A stretch of 64,000 nt of DNA. Origin: Citrus sinensis (taxonomy: Eukaryota > Streptophyta > Magnoliopsida > Sapindales > Rutaceae). Shown piece by piece: positions 10,820 through 22,312 of the stretch. Position numbers and translations under genes: made by a program. Each line of letters starts with the position of its first letter. The stretch's first letter is position 1. Under the pieces are notes generated by a model. The model did no database searches. It was not told where the DNA came from and saw nothing but the letters and a program-made list of their open reading frames with translations. The DNA is taken from positions 5,518,001 through 5,582,000 of the forward strand of contig NC_068563.1 in the NCBI RefSeq assembly GCF_022201045.2, read 5' to 3'.

Positions 10820-11828
10820 AGGGTACTTAGATAATAGCATAATTAGAACGTTCCCTTTTCTTTTCATTTCTGTTCATATGTTTGTATGAGTCTCTTTTGT
10901 AAATTGCTATATCATATATGCAATGGAACATTTCTAGTTACCTTAGTTTTCTCTTTTGCTTAACTGTTTCTACAACTTCAATTTTTCTTAAAAAACGATT
11001 CATTGATGTCAAAAGTTAATGGATAGTCTAGTCAGTGAAGGCACTTCTCGAAGATTTGGATAAGCGGATGAGAGAACTACAGGGATTGCCATATTCTGAA
11101 TGATGTAACAATTTTGACAAAATGAGCAGGAATGTATTCCAATTCCATATCTTGTTACATCATAATATCCTTTAGTGCCAAATTCTAATTCTGAGTTGGG
11201 TGCGTCAAATTCCAAACTAAAAGATCAAAGAACAATACCAACTATTAAATCTGAAAAGCATATACATCTGTTTGCCCATGCCCGAATTTCAAAATCTATA
11301 CAAATCAGATTAAGGGAGTACCTGTGGCAGCACAAGTTCTATTCTACAAAAGTACAGGATGAGTTGGAGTTTATGCTTTTTCATTGGCGGTAAAATTTTT
11401 AGCGAGAATATGCAATGCTACAAGTGCTAAACGTACACAAATCAGAAAGAAAGGATCATTCATGAACTACCAATATTTCATTCTGATAAAGAAATGGGAT
11501 ATCATGGGAAAAATATCTTCATGAAATAGGTTGTAGATTCCAATCAACAGAGTAGGTTTGACAAGAAGTAATAAAGTTTTCTATGCTCCAATCTTATTAC
11601 TAAAATGTAAGTGCTATATTTTTAATTGTAATAGTAACAAAAAGAAGCCAAACGGTTCTATTTATTCATACAAGGAGTGTCATCTCAACACTTCTGATGA
11701 AAATATTGTGAGAAAGTTTATGTAACAAACAATCTTATCCATAACAAATTTACTGCCTTATTCTGGTATTCAGAAAGTGCATACTGGGACCAGAGAGGCA
11801 GAATAGCCATGGCTAAAAGCAATCCATT
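10820..11828. other. intergenic region between the DUF4408 gene and the aldo-keto reductase
   Basis: It holds the 3' flanks of two convergent genes. Short ORFs at 11009-11393 have no recognisable domain. No repeat or RNA gene was identified. Confidence 0.6.
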
Positions 11829-14335
11829 TTAAGAAGGGTTCCATGAAGACAATGGTGGGGTATCAGCAGTCTTGTAAGTACCCAAGGAACTCGGATATCT
11901 GTCACCCTTCACATTATCTGCTGAAGCAATAGCTTCAAGTTCGGCCATTTCTTCTGGAGTTATTTTCACTGACAGAGCCTTAATATTTTCATTGAGGTTG
12001 GCAATCTTGGTGGTTCCAGGAATGGGACATACGTCATCTCCTTGGTGATGAACCCAGGCTAATGCAAGCTGTGATGGGGTGCACCCTTTGTTCGCAGCTA
12101 TTTCATTAACACGTTCAAATAGCTTTTGGTTATGCTCCAAATTTCCAGGCTGGAATCTTGGTAGGTGCTGCAGAAGTTAGAACACTCACACTTCAGCAAA
12201 CAAAACTAAAATCAAATCATTAAGAAAGAACAAGATATTGGATATAGAATGCATTTACAAGCAGAAGTAAATGCAACTCTCGTTTTGATATTACAGCACT
12301 TTGGGTGGTTCCTAGGTGTTCCACAGCCCCAATTTTCTTTTGAATAATAATATCATGAAATGCTAAATATACAGAATCGTCAAACATATGGACAAAGAGA
12401 ACCAAAAAAAAAAAAGGTGAAAGCGAGGTGAAAGACACTAAGTTAGAGGAACAATGTAATAAAAGGATGCCACAAGATAGCATGACGCAAGGTAATAGTC
12501 TACAGAAAGCACACCTTCATATTGTAGGTTAATGATGAGATAGGAGAATAGTTGCTTGCCATGCTTGCAAACATCCAATTATGACGCTAAAAAACATTTT
12601 TAGGCCAAATGCAGATGCATTGCATTCCAAATATTAGTACTTGCACGGTAGATTTACAAACCTTTCTATAATCTCCCTCTGATAAGCTTTCAGCCAACTT
12701 AGACCCTGATGAAAAGAATCCTCGTCCTAGAGGACTGTACGCAACAATCCCAATGCCGAGTTCCCTGAGGAACCATTGGCATTGCATTAGCGGATGTTAC
12801 AATACTTTACTCATGATTTCTTATTTCCTTTTAACTCTAAATAATTGAGTTCCTCTCATTAATGCCTCACCTGCAAGTAGGAATTATGTCTTCCTCTACA
12901 TCTCGTGTCCATAGGGACCATTCCAACTGCACAGCTGTTATTGGATGAACAGCATGAGCTCGTCTAATTGTTGAAGCAGAAGCCTCAGACAGTCCAATAT
13001 ACTTTATTTTGCCCTCTTCAACTAGTTTCTTGAGTTCTCCAATCTTTCAAAAGAGCGAAAAAAAGAATTACTTCATGTTCAATATAAAGCCAGTTTCAAA
13101 GTCCAACTAAGAAACTTGATGGGAGAAGGAAACATTGTGAGAAATCAAACTTCATAACCCTATCAGATCGTTAAGTTTCAAAGAAAGATGCGGCTTAAAA
13201 AAAAAGGATAAATGCTCATTACCTGACAAATACAACAATATGTGTAGGTCATTAACATTGATCCAACGTTGTTTTTTGAGTTTTCACACAGATTTCAGCA
13301 TGGTAATTCAAAACATGGATGCAGAAAGTCTCTCAGTCAAGTATACAACAAGACAAATTGCACTTTCGTGTTAAGAATAATTAAATATGATAATATCTCG
13401 TCTTCCTTCGATGAGTCACGGTCCACATATAACAGACCATGTCTTCACAGTGTCTGTAGTGTTAGTTAACATGAAAAATAAAAACCTTCCCTCTCCTTAC
13501 CCCCACACATCTAACATGCATTCTTCCTGCCAACCCCTTTTCTTCAACAAAAATACATTCCAAAAGGGTCTGCGATATGCATTACACATGGATATGTTCA
13601 CACGCATTCAACAATTGAGACAATGTTTTGACGAAACAAAAATCACTAACTATACAATACAATAACAAACTAAACAAGTAAAACTTTATACTCACAGTTG
13701 ATAGATGAAAAAATCTATATTAGTGAACAGTAATAACATTTGTTTCGCAACCAAAGCTACAACCCCACAATACAAAATGCGGCATTTAAGCTTAACAAAA
13801 GAGAGCAATAAGGAGAGGAAATTACAGTGACTTCAATGGGAGTTTGAGTGTCAATGCGATGTTGGTAATAAAGATCAATACAATCAACATCAAGACGCTT
13901 CAAGCTGGCCTCACATGCAGCTCTCACATAAGCAGGATCCCCATGATATCCGTACTTACCATCCACAATACCTATTCCAAATTTAGTTGCCAATTCAGCT
14001 CTTTCCCTGAACCCTCCTTTCAAAGCCTATCCAGAATTAATAATTAAATAATACCCGCACGCTAAAGATGCAGGAGAATTAAGAAAAGCAAAATAAATTT
14101 ATGAAAAATTAAGATGACCGACCTTGCCCAGAAGAATTTCATTTGTGTGCGGGCCGTAAATATCAGAAGTGTCAAGAAAAGTGATGCCACTGTTGATGGC
14201 ATGGCGGATTAAAGCGATCATATCGGGCTCAGGCTTCGGGGGACCGTATAAAGCGGACATGCCCGTGCACCCCAAGCCTTGTGCTGATACTTCAAGGCCT
14301 TGTGAACCCAGCTTCATTCTCCTCACCGTCGCCAT
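11829..14335 (-). CDS. NADPH-dependent aldo-keto reductase, five exons
   Basis: Exons on the minus strand are 14335-14123, 14026-13826, 13043-12871, 12764-12662 and 12167-11829, all with GT-AG borders and consistent phases. They give 342 residues, the usual length for plant AKR proteins of the auxin-induced/IN2-2/perakine-reductase-like group. The start [20 protein letters not shown] is a classic N terminus. The AKR catalytic tetrad is visible as D55, Y60 ([12 protein letters not shown]), K86 (ATKFG) and H127 (YYQHRID). The C-terminal half holds the NADPH-binding loop region with [14 protein letters not shown]. Role from the family: reduces aldehydes or ketones with NADPH in the cytosol; the substrate cannot be told. 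One deviation is GCTGMS where most relatives have GCMGMS. The frame is intact throughout and is probably functional. No transposon was seen in the introns. Confidence 0.92.
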
Positions 14336-14421
14336 TTCCAGAAATCACCACACTTGTTAGCTTAGCTGACCAGGAGAGTGTAAGAACAAAGATAATGGCA
14401 GGATTATAATACTTTAATATA

Positions 14422-15528
14422 GCGTTTGCTTTTTTTTATTGGACTGACAATATTGAAGAATGAAAATTTTATAATTGGGAGTATGGAGTGGGAGTAGAAG
14501 TGGGAGTGAGAGTAAATTGTTTATTTATACTGAAATAAAAGTATAGAATGAAGATTAAAATTCAATTTATATGTTTACGCTGTCTTGGATTGGGAGTAAA
14601 TAGTTTCAAATTATAATTTTATCTTTATTTAAAAAATTATAGTTTTTTAATTATAAAGTTAATAAAAAATATATTTAATGAATAAATTTTTATTTTATTA
14701 TATTTGTAAATTTATAATAATTATTAATATTCTTAATTATGAACATCACAATTTTTTATTAATTTTAATTTTAATTATATAAATTAAAAATTATTGATAA
14801 GGACAATATAAATGAAATATTTTTACCATTAACATAGTATGAAATTACTATTTTCTTAGAATAAACTATTTATTAGTATTAATTATTAATATTAAATAAA
14901 TATAATACTAATATTTTAAAATAAATATAATAATATTATATTTTCAAATAAAGATGGTTTATAGTAATATTATTAATTCTCTATTAATATAATAATATTA
15001 TTTTAAGTAATTTAGACTTAGAATCAAACCAAATTATTATTTAACAATAACAATAATAACAACAAAATTAACTGAAATAATAATATTAATAATGATAATA
15101 ATAAAAATAATAAAAATTATTAATAAGTTTTAATAATAATAATAACAACAACAATAATTAATCATAATTAAAATGATAAAGTTAATATATTTTAATAAAA
15201 ATAATTTTAATCATAACAAGATAAATATTAATATTAATGAATTAATTACAGTATAATAACAATTAAAATAATAAAAGAAATAAATTTTAATAATAATAAT
15301 GACAGTAATAATCATAAATAATAATAATTAAAATAAATAAAAATAATAAAATTTAATAGAAATAATCTTATATAATAATAATGATATTAATAATAATAAT
15401 AATAAATTAAAATTCTTTTCAAATGTCATTTTATTCCAAAAATGGGCTTATATGTAAAATTTTGTTACTTTTAGTGGCTATTGAATTTTGCAGAAAATAT
15501 AAGGTAGTGTAGTGTAATCAAACACAAA
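14422..15528. mobile_element. AAT-rich inverted-repeat element, related to E1 (tentative)
   Basis: The left side (agcgtttgct..., then GGGAGTATGGAGTGGGAGT-like runs) and the right side (reverse reading ttttgtgtttgattacac) flank an almost pure AT core with AAT/ATT triplets. The plan resembles E1, but the terminal match is weak and no target duplication was found. It lies about 90 bp upstream of the aldo-keto reductase start. Confidence 0.45.
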
Positions 15529-15928
15529 ATGACAAAGGTTGTTGTATGTTGCAACCGTTGCAATATAGGCGGACCCTCTTTTTAGAAATAAATAAATTGT
15601 ATTAAAAGGCTAAAAAAATTGACCAACAATATATCCAAGTTTTCCTATTTGAGTTTGAAAAATTATAAATTAAACTCTTATCCGATTATTTTGAAACAAA
15701 TTTAAAAAATATTCTTGAACATGTATAGTTTAACATACAAAAATTTTAGACTGAAAATCAATTTGTACTAATTATGTGATTGGCATATTGAAAAAACTAT
15801 TTTGATATGTGTGGATATAAATTTATGTGATTTGCCTACAAGTTTATGTGATTTGTTGTTATGCATTAAACGTGATAGTGTATATGAGCATGTATGTGTG
15901 TAGATCCAAAAAATTAATTCCCTAAGGG

Positions 15929-16376
15929 TGCGTTTGACACATTGTATTATATTATATTGTATTGTATTATTTTAATGTTAGTGTATTATATTATGTTGTA
16001 TTGCATTAACACTTTATTATAATAATGTTGTACAATATTTGGTGCTACACTGTACTGTGTTGATTTTTTTGTGGTTAATTTAAATGAAATATTATATTAT
16101 GTTAATATATTTAAATTGTATTAATATTATATATTATTATTAATTTTAAATTAATATTATTCAAACTTATTCATATTTAAATATTTATTATTAGTTATAA
16201 TAAATTATAAATTTATTAATAAATTATAATGTAAAAATAAAAAATATTATATAATATTAAAAATTTATATTTATTTTTATTATTATTATAATAAAGCAAA
16301 AGAAAAAAAAATTATTAGTATTATTTTAATGTAAATAATATTTTAATGCCCCATTATACAATGTAACAAACATTTT
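15929..16376. mobile_element. small non-autonomous DNA transposon (MITE) with ctaaggg target duplication
   Basis: The left end tgcgtttgacacattgtatt and the right end (reverse reading aaaatgtttgttacattgta) share GTTTG..ACATTGTA as inverted repeats. The 7-mer ctaaggg flanks it at 15922-15928 and 16377-16383, a target-site duplication (possibly 8 bp with one mismatch, hAT style). The interior is AT-rich and non-coding. Confidence 0.7.
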
Positions 16377-16383
16377 CTAAGGG

Positions 16384-17929
16384 TAAAGAAAGAGGAAGAA
16401 TTTTAGTGGAGTAGAAGAGGATTGCGTCGATCAAGGGTAAGAACTGAGAGGCCACAGATGGTTAAAAGGGCTCTATTTTTTCAATTGAAAAAGAGTAGTA
16501 TGAGTTGTCTGTGTGAGATTCGAGAGATATTTGAAAAATCATTTTGTAAATATTTTAATTTAGTTGAAAAAATATTAACCCACTGCAAAAGACTATTTAT
16601 AAAATTAACTCGTTATGAAATTTTCTTTACGACATTGCTCCCACTAAAAAATAATTATACTAAAATTTTACATGAAATTTAAGGAGTTTTGTTTTCCCCA
16701 ATGGTGTCAAACTGTCAATTGCCCGCACTAGCCAACGCGCACATCAACCCTGCATATTATCCGCCGTGCGGGCGCAACCGCGCAAGTAAGATCACATTGA
16801 GCTAAAATACAATGCTAGGATCAGGGGGTAGGCGACGTGTTGGCTGGGACGGGCTATAGCTTGTCCAATATTTGGAGAAAATTTTCAGCTTTATTTACGG
16901 AGATATCATTATAATTATTTTACAGAACTGCCATTGTTATGTTTACAAGTTTGTCCTTTCATGTAAATTTGAAAACAGGCCATACAAACTATTGAATTTA
17001 ATAATTCAAGTTAATCACTAAAGGTGATTTTGTTTCCGACCTTAAATTTTTGTTCTTTTTAATTTAATATCTGCCACTGCCCAATTTTAAACTAAATAAT
17101 TTAATTCGTAAAATCCAAAATCCAATAATTATATGATTATAAAAGTAAAAATTGTAACCATAGTCAAACAGTAAATAGATTTAAAATAAATTAGCCACAC
17201 ATTTCAGAAAATAAAACACACACTTTAGTTAGTAATTATTTTACATAATTACAACATAAAGAAATTAAAATAAAAAACGGTAACCAATTCCTAGTCTATT
17301 TAAATTCTTGGGAGACTTCACATAGTAATATATAGTCCTAATTAAAAAATAAAAGAAATTAATTCACCCTAAAAACAAAGTTCCTAATTTGGTCCTTGCA
17401 TAGGATAACACACTCGATTTCACTTAACGACAGTGCCTAAGGTTAACCCTGATTATAGGTCAACTAAAGAATTAAATAATGGGATGATATAAAAATCAGA
17501 ACACATAGAAGTTACATGATTTAGCACTTAACTTACATCCAAGGGTATAGAAAGAGTAATTTTCACTATTGAATACAAATTACAACGAATTTTTTTTTTT
17601 TTTTTTCAAGTTTAGCTATTTGCTCTTGTCCCTTTGTGCATCAAGGATTTTCTATCCATAATATAATTTAGGTATCATTAATCTTTGATGACTCATTATT
17701 CTGATAATCTTTATCACTAAGAGTTTTATATGATATCGATATTTATCTCCTTCTTAAATTGAGCTTTTTATAATATCAACGCTTATCTCAAGCATTTATC
17801 TTCTTTTTAAACTCGTCTTGTGCTTCAGGAGCTTCTAAATTCTTCTACTGGGTTTAGATAATGTCTCAAATTACTCGTCTCTAGTTATTGGACTCAAAAC
17901 CTGGGTTTTTTCTAATTAAATTTATCTCC
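16384..17929. other. intergenic region, no gene recognised
   Basis: Mostly AT-rich. A short stretch near 16700-16860 is distinctly more GC-rich than its surroundings. A T-run lies at 17590-17606. An 86-codon ORF at 16422 has no recognisable domain and was not called. Confidence 0.5.
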
Positions 17930-18290
17930 CATGGTGGTGCTCATATGCTTCCTTGGTCTTATACGCACATGCTCTCATGCTTTTATATAGGTGTACTTAA
18001 TTAACTTATTAAGCATCCTACTGAGCTAGCATGCTTTCATGATCTCATGCTCACGTGCTCTCATAGTCTCACGCACATGCTCTAGTACTCTTATGTAGTT
18101 GTGCTTAGGTAACTTGTTAAGCTTCATACTGACCTAGCATGCTCTCATGGACTCATGCTCACAAGTTCTCATGGTTTCATGCTCATGTACTCTCAAGTTC
18201 ACGTGCTTTCATAGTCTCATATAGCTATACTTGATAGACTTATTAAGCTTCAACTGATCTAGAATGCTCTCATGGTCTCATTCTCTCATT
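17930..18290. repeat. degenerate tandem repeat rich in CTCATG/CATGCT motifs
   Basis: Three imperfect units of about 110-125 bp start near 17991 (gtgtacttaattaacttatt), 18101 (gtgcttaggtaacttgttaa) and 18225 (ctatacttgatagacttatt). Each continues with aagc...ctgacctagcatgct and a string of short CTCATGGTCTCATGCTCACG variants. No ORF spans it. Confidence 0.7.
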
Positions 18291-18996
18291 ATTTGACTTG
18301 CTACATTTTTCCTTGCAACACCTACCAACCAAGAAAACAGAATAAATTAACAATACAAAATTCATATCACTACGAATTCCTTTTACACGAAAGAAAAAAG
18401 GAAAAAAAAAACAATGTTACATTTATAATAGAGGGAAGAACACAAAATAGAGCAAAGCAAGCTTTGAAAATGTGACCAGAATAAAATATGTGTCATTTCC
18501 CAGCCATGTTTTTGCTGGGGAGGCAGGGGACATTGCCACCAAATTTAAGCAAAGTAACAAAGACTCCCAAATTCCGATACAATAATGCATTCCTCGGAAC
18601 GCAATTTAATCTCAAATGTAAAATTATTCACCTAACAAGCTCGATTTTCCAACAGATGGAGTCAAATACCAGTTGATTTATAATGTATTATGTAACATAA
18701 TACTAAACGCGGCAAGTAGCAATTTTTAATGCCAAAGTTGAACATTGAAATTTCTCGTTTCAGAAAGTTTAAGGGGTTGCTTTACGTACAGTGAAAGGTC
18801 AGCTGATCTCTCCATGTAGTCCAAACATGGCGTACGTTATTTGCTTTTGCCTCAAATCTATCACAACGTAAAATATATTCTCAAATGCGCATGATCAGAT
18901 GAGTTTTTCTAGGAGACTGAAAAAAACTGAACATAAATAAAAGGGTGGATCGACAATGCAGGTAGCATCTCAACAAGGCCAGAAATAATTTTAGCA

Positions 18997-20767
18997 ATGG
19001 AAGTACAGCAAGTTCTTTGCATGAATGGTGGCCGAGGAGATACCAGCTACGCCAACAACTCAAAGATTCAAGTCTCTTTCCTATTTTCACTCTCACTCTT
19101 ACACCCATATTCTCACACAAAATGATCTACGTTGATGATTATATATCCTTTTATTTTTGTTTTTGGAACAGAAAAGAGCAATGCTCACGGCAAAGCCAAT
19201 ACTACAAGATAGCATAAAAAAGTTGTATTGCAATCGCCTTCCTGAGTGCTTGAAAATAGCAGATTTGGGCTGTTCTTCAGGACCTAATACTCTTTCTCTA
19301 TTGTGGGAAATCATAGACACGATTGATGGAACGTGCAAAAGGCTGAATCGCGAGGCACCAATGTATCAGGTTTTCTTGAATGATCTTCCTGGAAATGACT
19401 TCAACACCATTTTCAAGTCATTGCCAGGTTTTTATGAGAAACTGAAAGAAGTAAAAGGAAGCAATTTTGGACCCTGTTTTATTGCAGGAATCCCTGGCTC
19501 TTTCTATGGCAGGTTATTTCCCAACAAGTCTCTTCACTTTGTTCATTCTTCCTACAGTCTTCATTGGCTTTCTCAGGTTAGCAAGAAAAATATGAATATT
19601 TCCTCGTATGGAGGTTAATATCTAATGCTTATATAGTGCATATACACTAGTGTGAGATTGATTTGCACTTATTGCATAATTCTCTCTATTATTTGGTGTT
19701 CAACGTTACTGCATTATCACTTTCTAGCCCATGAAATTTGACCCCTTACAATATGGTAACCAATATCGTAAGCATATATAATTCTGTATAAAATGACCGC
19801 ACCTCTTAAAAATTGAAATCACTATTAAAAGTTGATCTTCTTTGCTTTCAGTTCCATAAAGGCAGGAGCGTTGCTTAATTAAGCCAGTCTTCTATGTATA
19901 TATGTTGAGCTATTCCACATATTTTAGCAGTAGTATGTTATTCATTACTCAGACTGGCACTAAAACTTTTGCATATGTACAATCATGGTTAGTTTTTCGC
20001 ATGAATTATGAGGTACCAGAAGGGCTTGTGAGCGAATCAGGAGTTCCATTAAACAAAGGACATATTTGCATGGCTAAAACAAGCCCTGTTGGCGTACATG
20101 AAGCTTACTTGGATCTCTTCTAGAGGGACTTTACATTGTTTCTGACATCAAGGTCAGAAGAGATACTTTCTGGTGGCCATGTGCTCCTCAGCATAATTGG
20201 AAATGACAGAAAGCCGGGTGACCCTAGATGTACCGGCTGGGAGTTGTTAGGTGTCACTCTGAATGACATGGTCCTAGAGGTAAATGACTCTCTCCCTCTC
20301 TTTGATGTTCACCATTGATGCTTGTAATGTAATGCACAACTGGGAACGGCAAGCAGCAGTAAGCTGAACATAAAGTCTAGCTAATTTCCCTTTCTGTTCT
20401 TCAGGGGTTGGTAGAAGAGGCAAAAGTGGACTGGTTTAATCTCCCTTATTATGCACCTAGTCCAGAAGAAGTGAGACATGTTATTCAAACAGAAGGGTCT
20501 TTTAATATCCGTCGATTTGATATACATACAGTTGATTGGGATGCTAATAAAGATGATGGCAGCAAAAGCCTAACTTCTGGTAGACATACAAGAGGCAAGA
20601 ATATTGCCAAAAGTATAAGAGCGGTTTCCGAATCTATGCTAGCAAGTCATTTTGGAGAGGAAATCATGGATGATTTGTTTGAGAGGCTGGCGAAGAAGAT
20701 TTCTGAGTACTTGGAGTTCGCACCAGGCCACTCTACTACAATGGTCATTTCCATGACCAAGTCCTGA
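18997..20767 (+). pseudogene. SABATH-family carboxyl methyltransferase with premature stop
   Basis: Four exons with GT-AG borders: 18997-19071, 19172-19576, 20013-20279 and 20405-20767, giving 369 codon positions, the normal SABATH length. The start MEVQQVLCMNGGRGDTSYAN is the family N terminus, where Tyr and Asn contact the carboxylate. The SAM-binding motif ADLGCSSGPNT lies at 55-65, and SSYSLHWLSQ at 151-160 is the conserved substrate/SAM region. SABATH enzymes methylate carboxyl groups of small acids (salicylate, benzoate, jasmonate and others) or xanthine nitrogens in the cytosol; the substrate is not clear here. In exon 3 a TAG at 20121-20123 (codon 197) replaces what is CAG or AAG in relatives, between LDLF and RDFTLFL. 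The frame continues normally after it to a proper stop, so a single nonsense change disables an otherwise complete gene. A sequencing error is possible. Confidence 0.88.
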
Positions 20768-21564
20768 GTTTTCGTCACATGTTCTGGCTTTTGTAGTGTG
20801 ATTTCGTTCATTAAAATAACGGAGAAAATCAGTTTAGCAGTCCCGTTTTATAGAATCTGACAAAAACATGCAATTTGGGAAAATTTTTTCTTTAGTTTCA
20901 TAATTAATTTCTGGAACAGAAACATTTAACCTGTAAACTAATGGTAATTTATCCACTTTTCAGTTCATATTTCTGCGATGACATTCCAAAATAGCACATC
21001 GAATTACAATTTGCTACTGTTGGACCCATATATGCAAGATGTGATAATGTGATCAGAATCTCTTCTTGTCCGGAAACAAACTTTGTTATTAGAATTACAG
21101 AGTGGACAAACAATGTGGCGATGAGCCCAAGAGTTGTCGTTTCTGAGAGTTTGCCAAGCTTGAGAATTAGGTCATTTTCCTGAATTAAAAAAATTGGGTC
21201 TCACCTCTTTTCAGAGAAAAAAGAATAACAATTTGAAAGTTAAGCAGAAATGAATTTGAAATGATCTGTTTCTGATTTATTTTGCTTCATGACAAATTAC
21301 ATTTGGCAGTTTGCACACAAGATGGAGGTATGCCAAGTGTATCCACACAGATTGTTCTGATGGAAACAATTTCAAGAGGCCAAATAGACAAGGACAAAAC
21401 AAGCTTTTCGGAAGAAGGAAGAAAACATCCAACTAAAGCACAAGAATCTTGTTTTTCCATTCAGGTTCCACGAAAGTGACTATTCAAGACCTTGGAACAG
21501 ATCAATTTTAAGGTGAAACAAGAAGTCGCCCAATATCAAATTTTACTTCAGTTCCCTTACCAAC
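20768..21564. other. intergenic region upstream of the AAA-ATPase array
   Basis: About 800 bp holding the 3' flank of the methyltransferase gene and presumably the promoter and leader of AAA unit 1. A 65-codon ORF at 21282-21479 has no recognisable domain. No repeat was identified. Confidence 0.5.
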
Positions 21565-22023
21565 ATGCTTTCTGCCAGAACAATTGCATCGAACCTTGAG
21601 AAATTTTCTAATACCAAAATGCCTTCTGCCAAAACAATTGTATCAACTGCAGCTTCTGTTGCTGCTTCAGCCATGGTCATTCGGTCCATAGCCCGAGAAT
21701 TGGTACCCCATGAACTTAAGCTGTTTGTCCTGATGAATATAAGAGGGCTTTTCGAATCTTTTTCCTCTGAGATAACCTTAATCATTGATCAATTCGATGG
21801 GCTGGCTAGCAACCAAATCTATAGGGCTGCTGATATCTACTTAGGCAACAAAATCTCCCCCTCTACCAAAATGTTTAGAGTAAGCATGCCTGAGAAAGAG
21901 ACTAAAATGTCCATTTCAATGGCGAAAAACCAAGAGATCGTAGATCACTTTGATGGAGTGAAGCTCAAATGGAAGCAGGTCACAAGACAAGTAGAATCCA
22001 CGCAATATGTCTTATACACCGGC

Positions 22024-22312
22024 TGAAAGAATCTGTAATTATATGTTTGGAGAGTAAGAAAAACGATGAGAAAGTGAAGAAAAATGACGAAGAAGAATCT
22101 AGAATTTATTGAATAAAACTCAACCACACAATCGTGCTTACAGCTCTTTATTTATACTCAGTTACAAAGTAAACTAAATCTGTTTTATATTCTATACACG
22201 CTAAACCAATTGGTTAACAAAGTAGCTGACTCAGCTAACTGAATCTTTTACACGTCAGCTATCAAGTTATCAAGTGTGCTCATCCTCACAGCTCTGACCA
22301 TGCTCTGTAACA
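22024..22312 (-). repeat. 3' LTR of Copia-2
   Basis: 289 bp, TG...CA ends (tgaaagaatc...ctgtaaca on plus). On the element's strand it contains a TATA-like box (gagtataaataaagagc, about 22142-22158). Confidence 0.95.

Noticed and set aside
16422-16682. 86-codon ORF
   Set aside because: No domain, AT-driven composition, repeat-rich surroundings.
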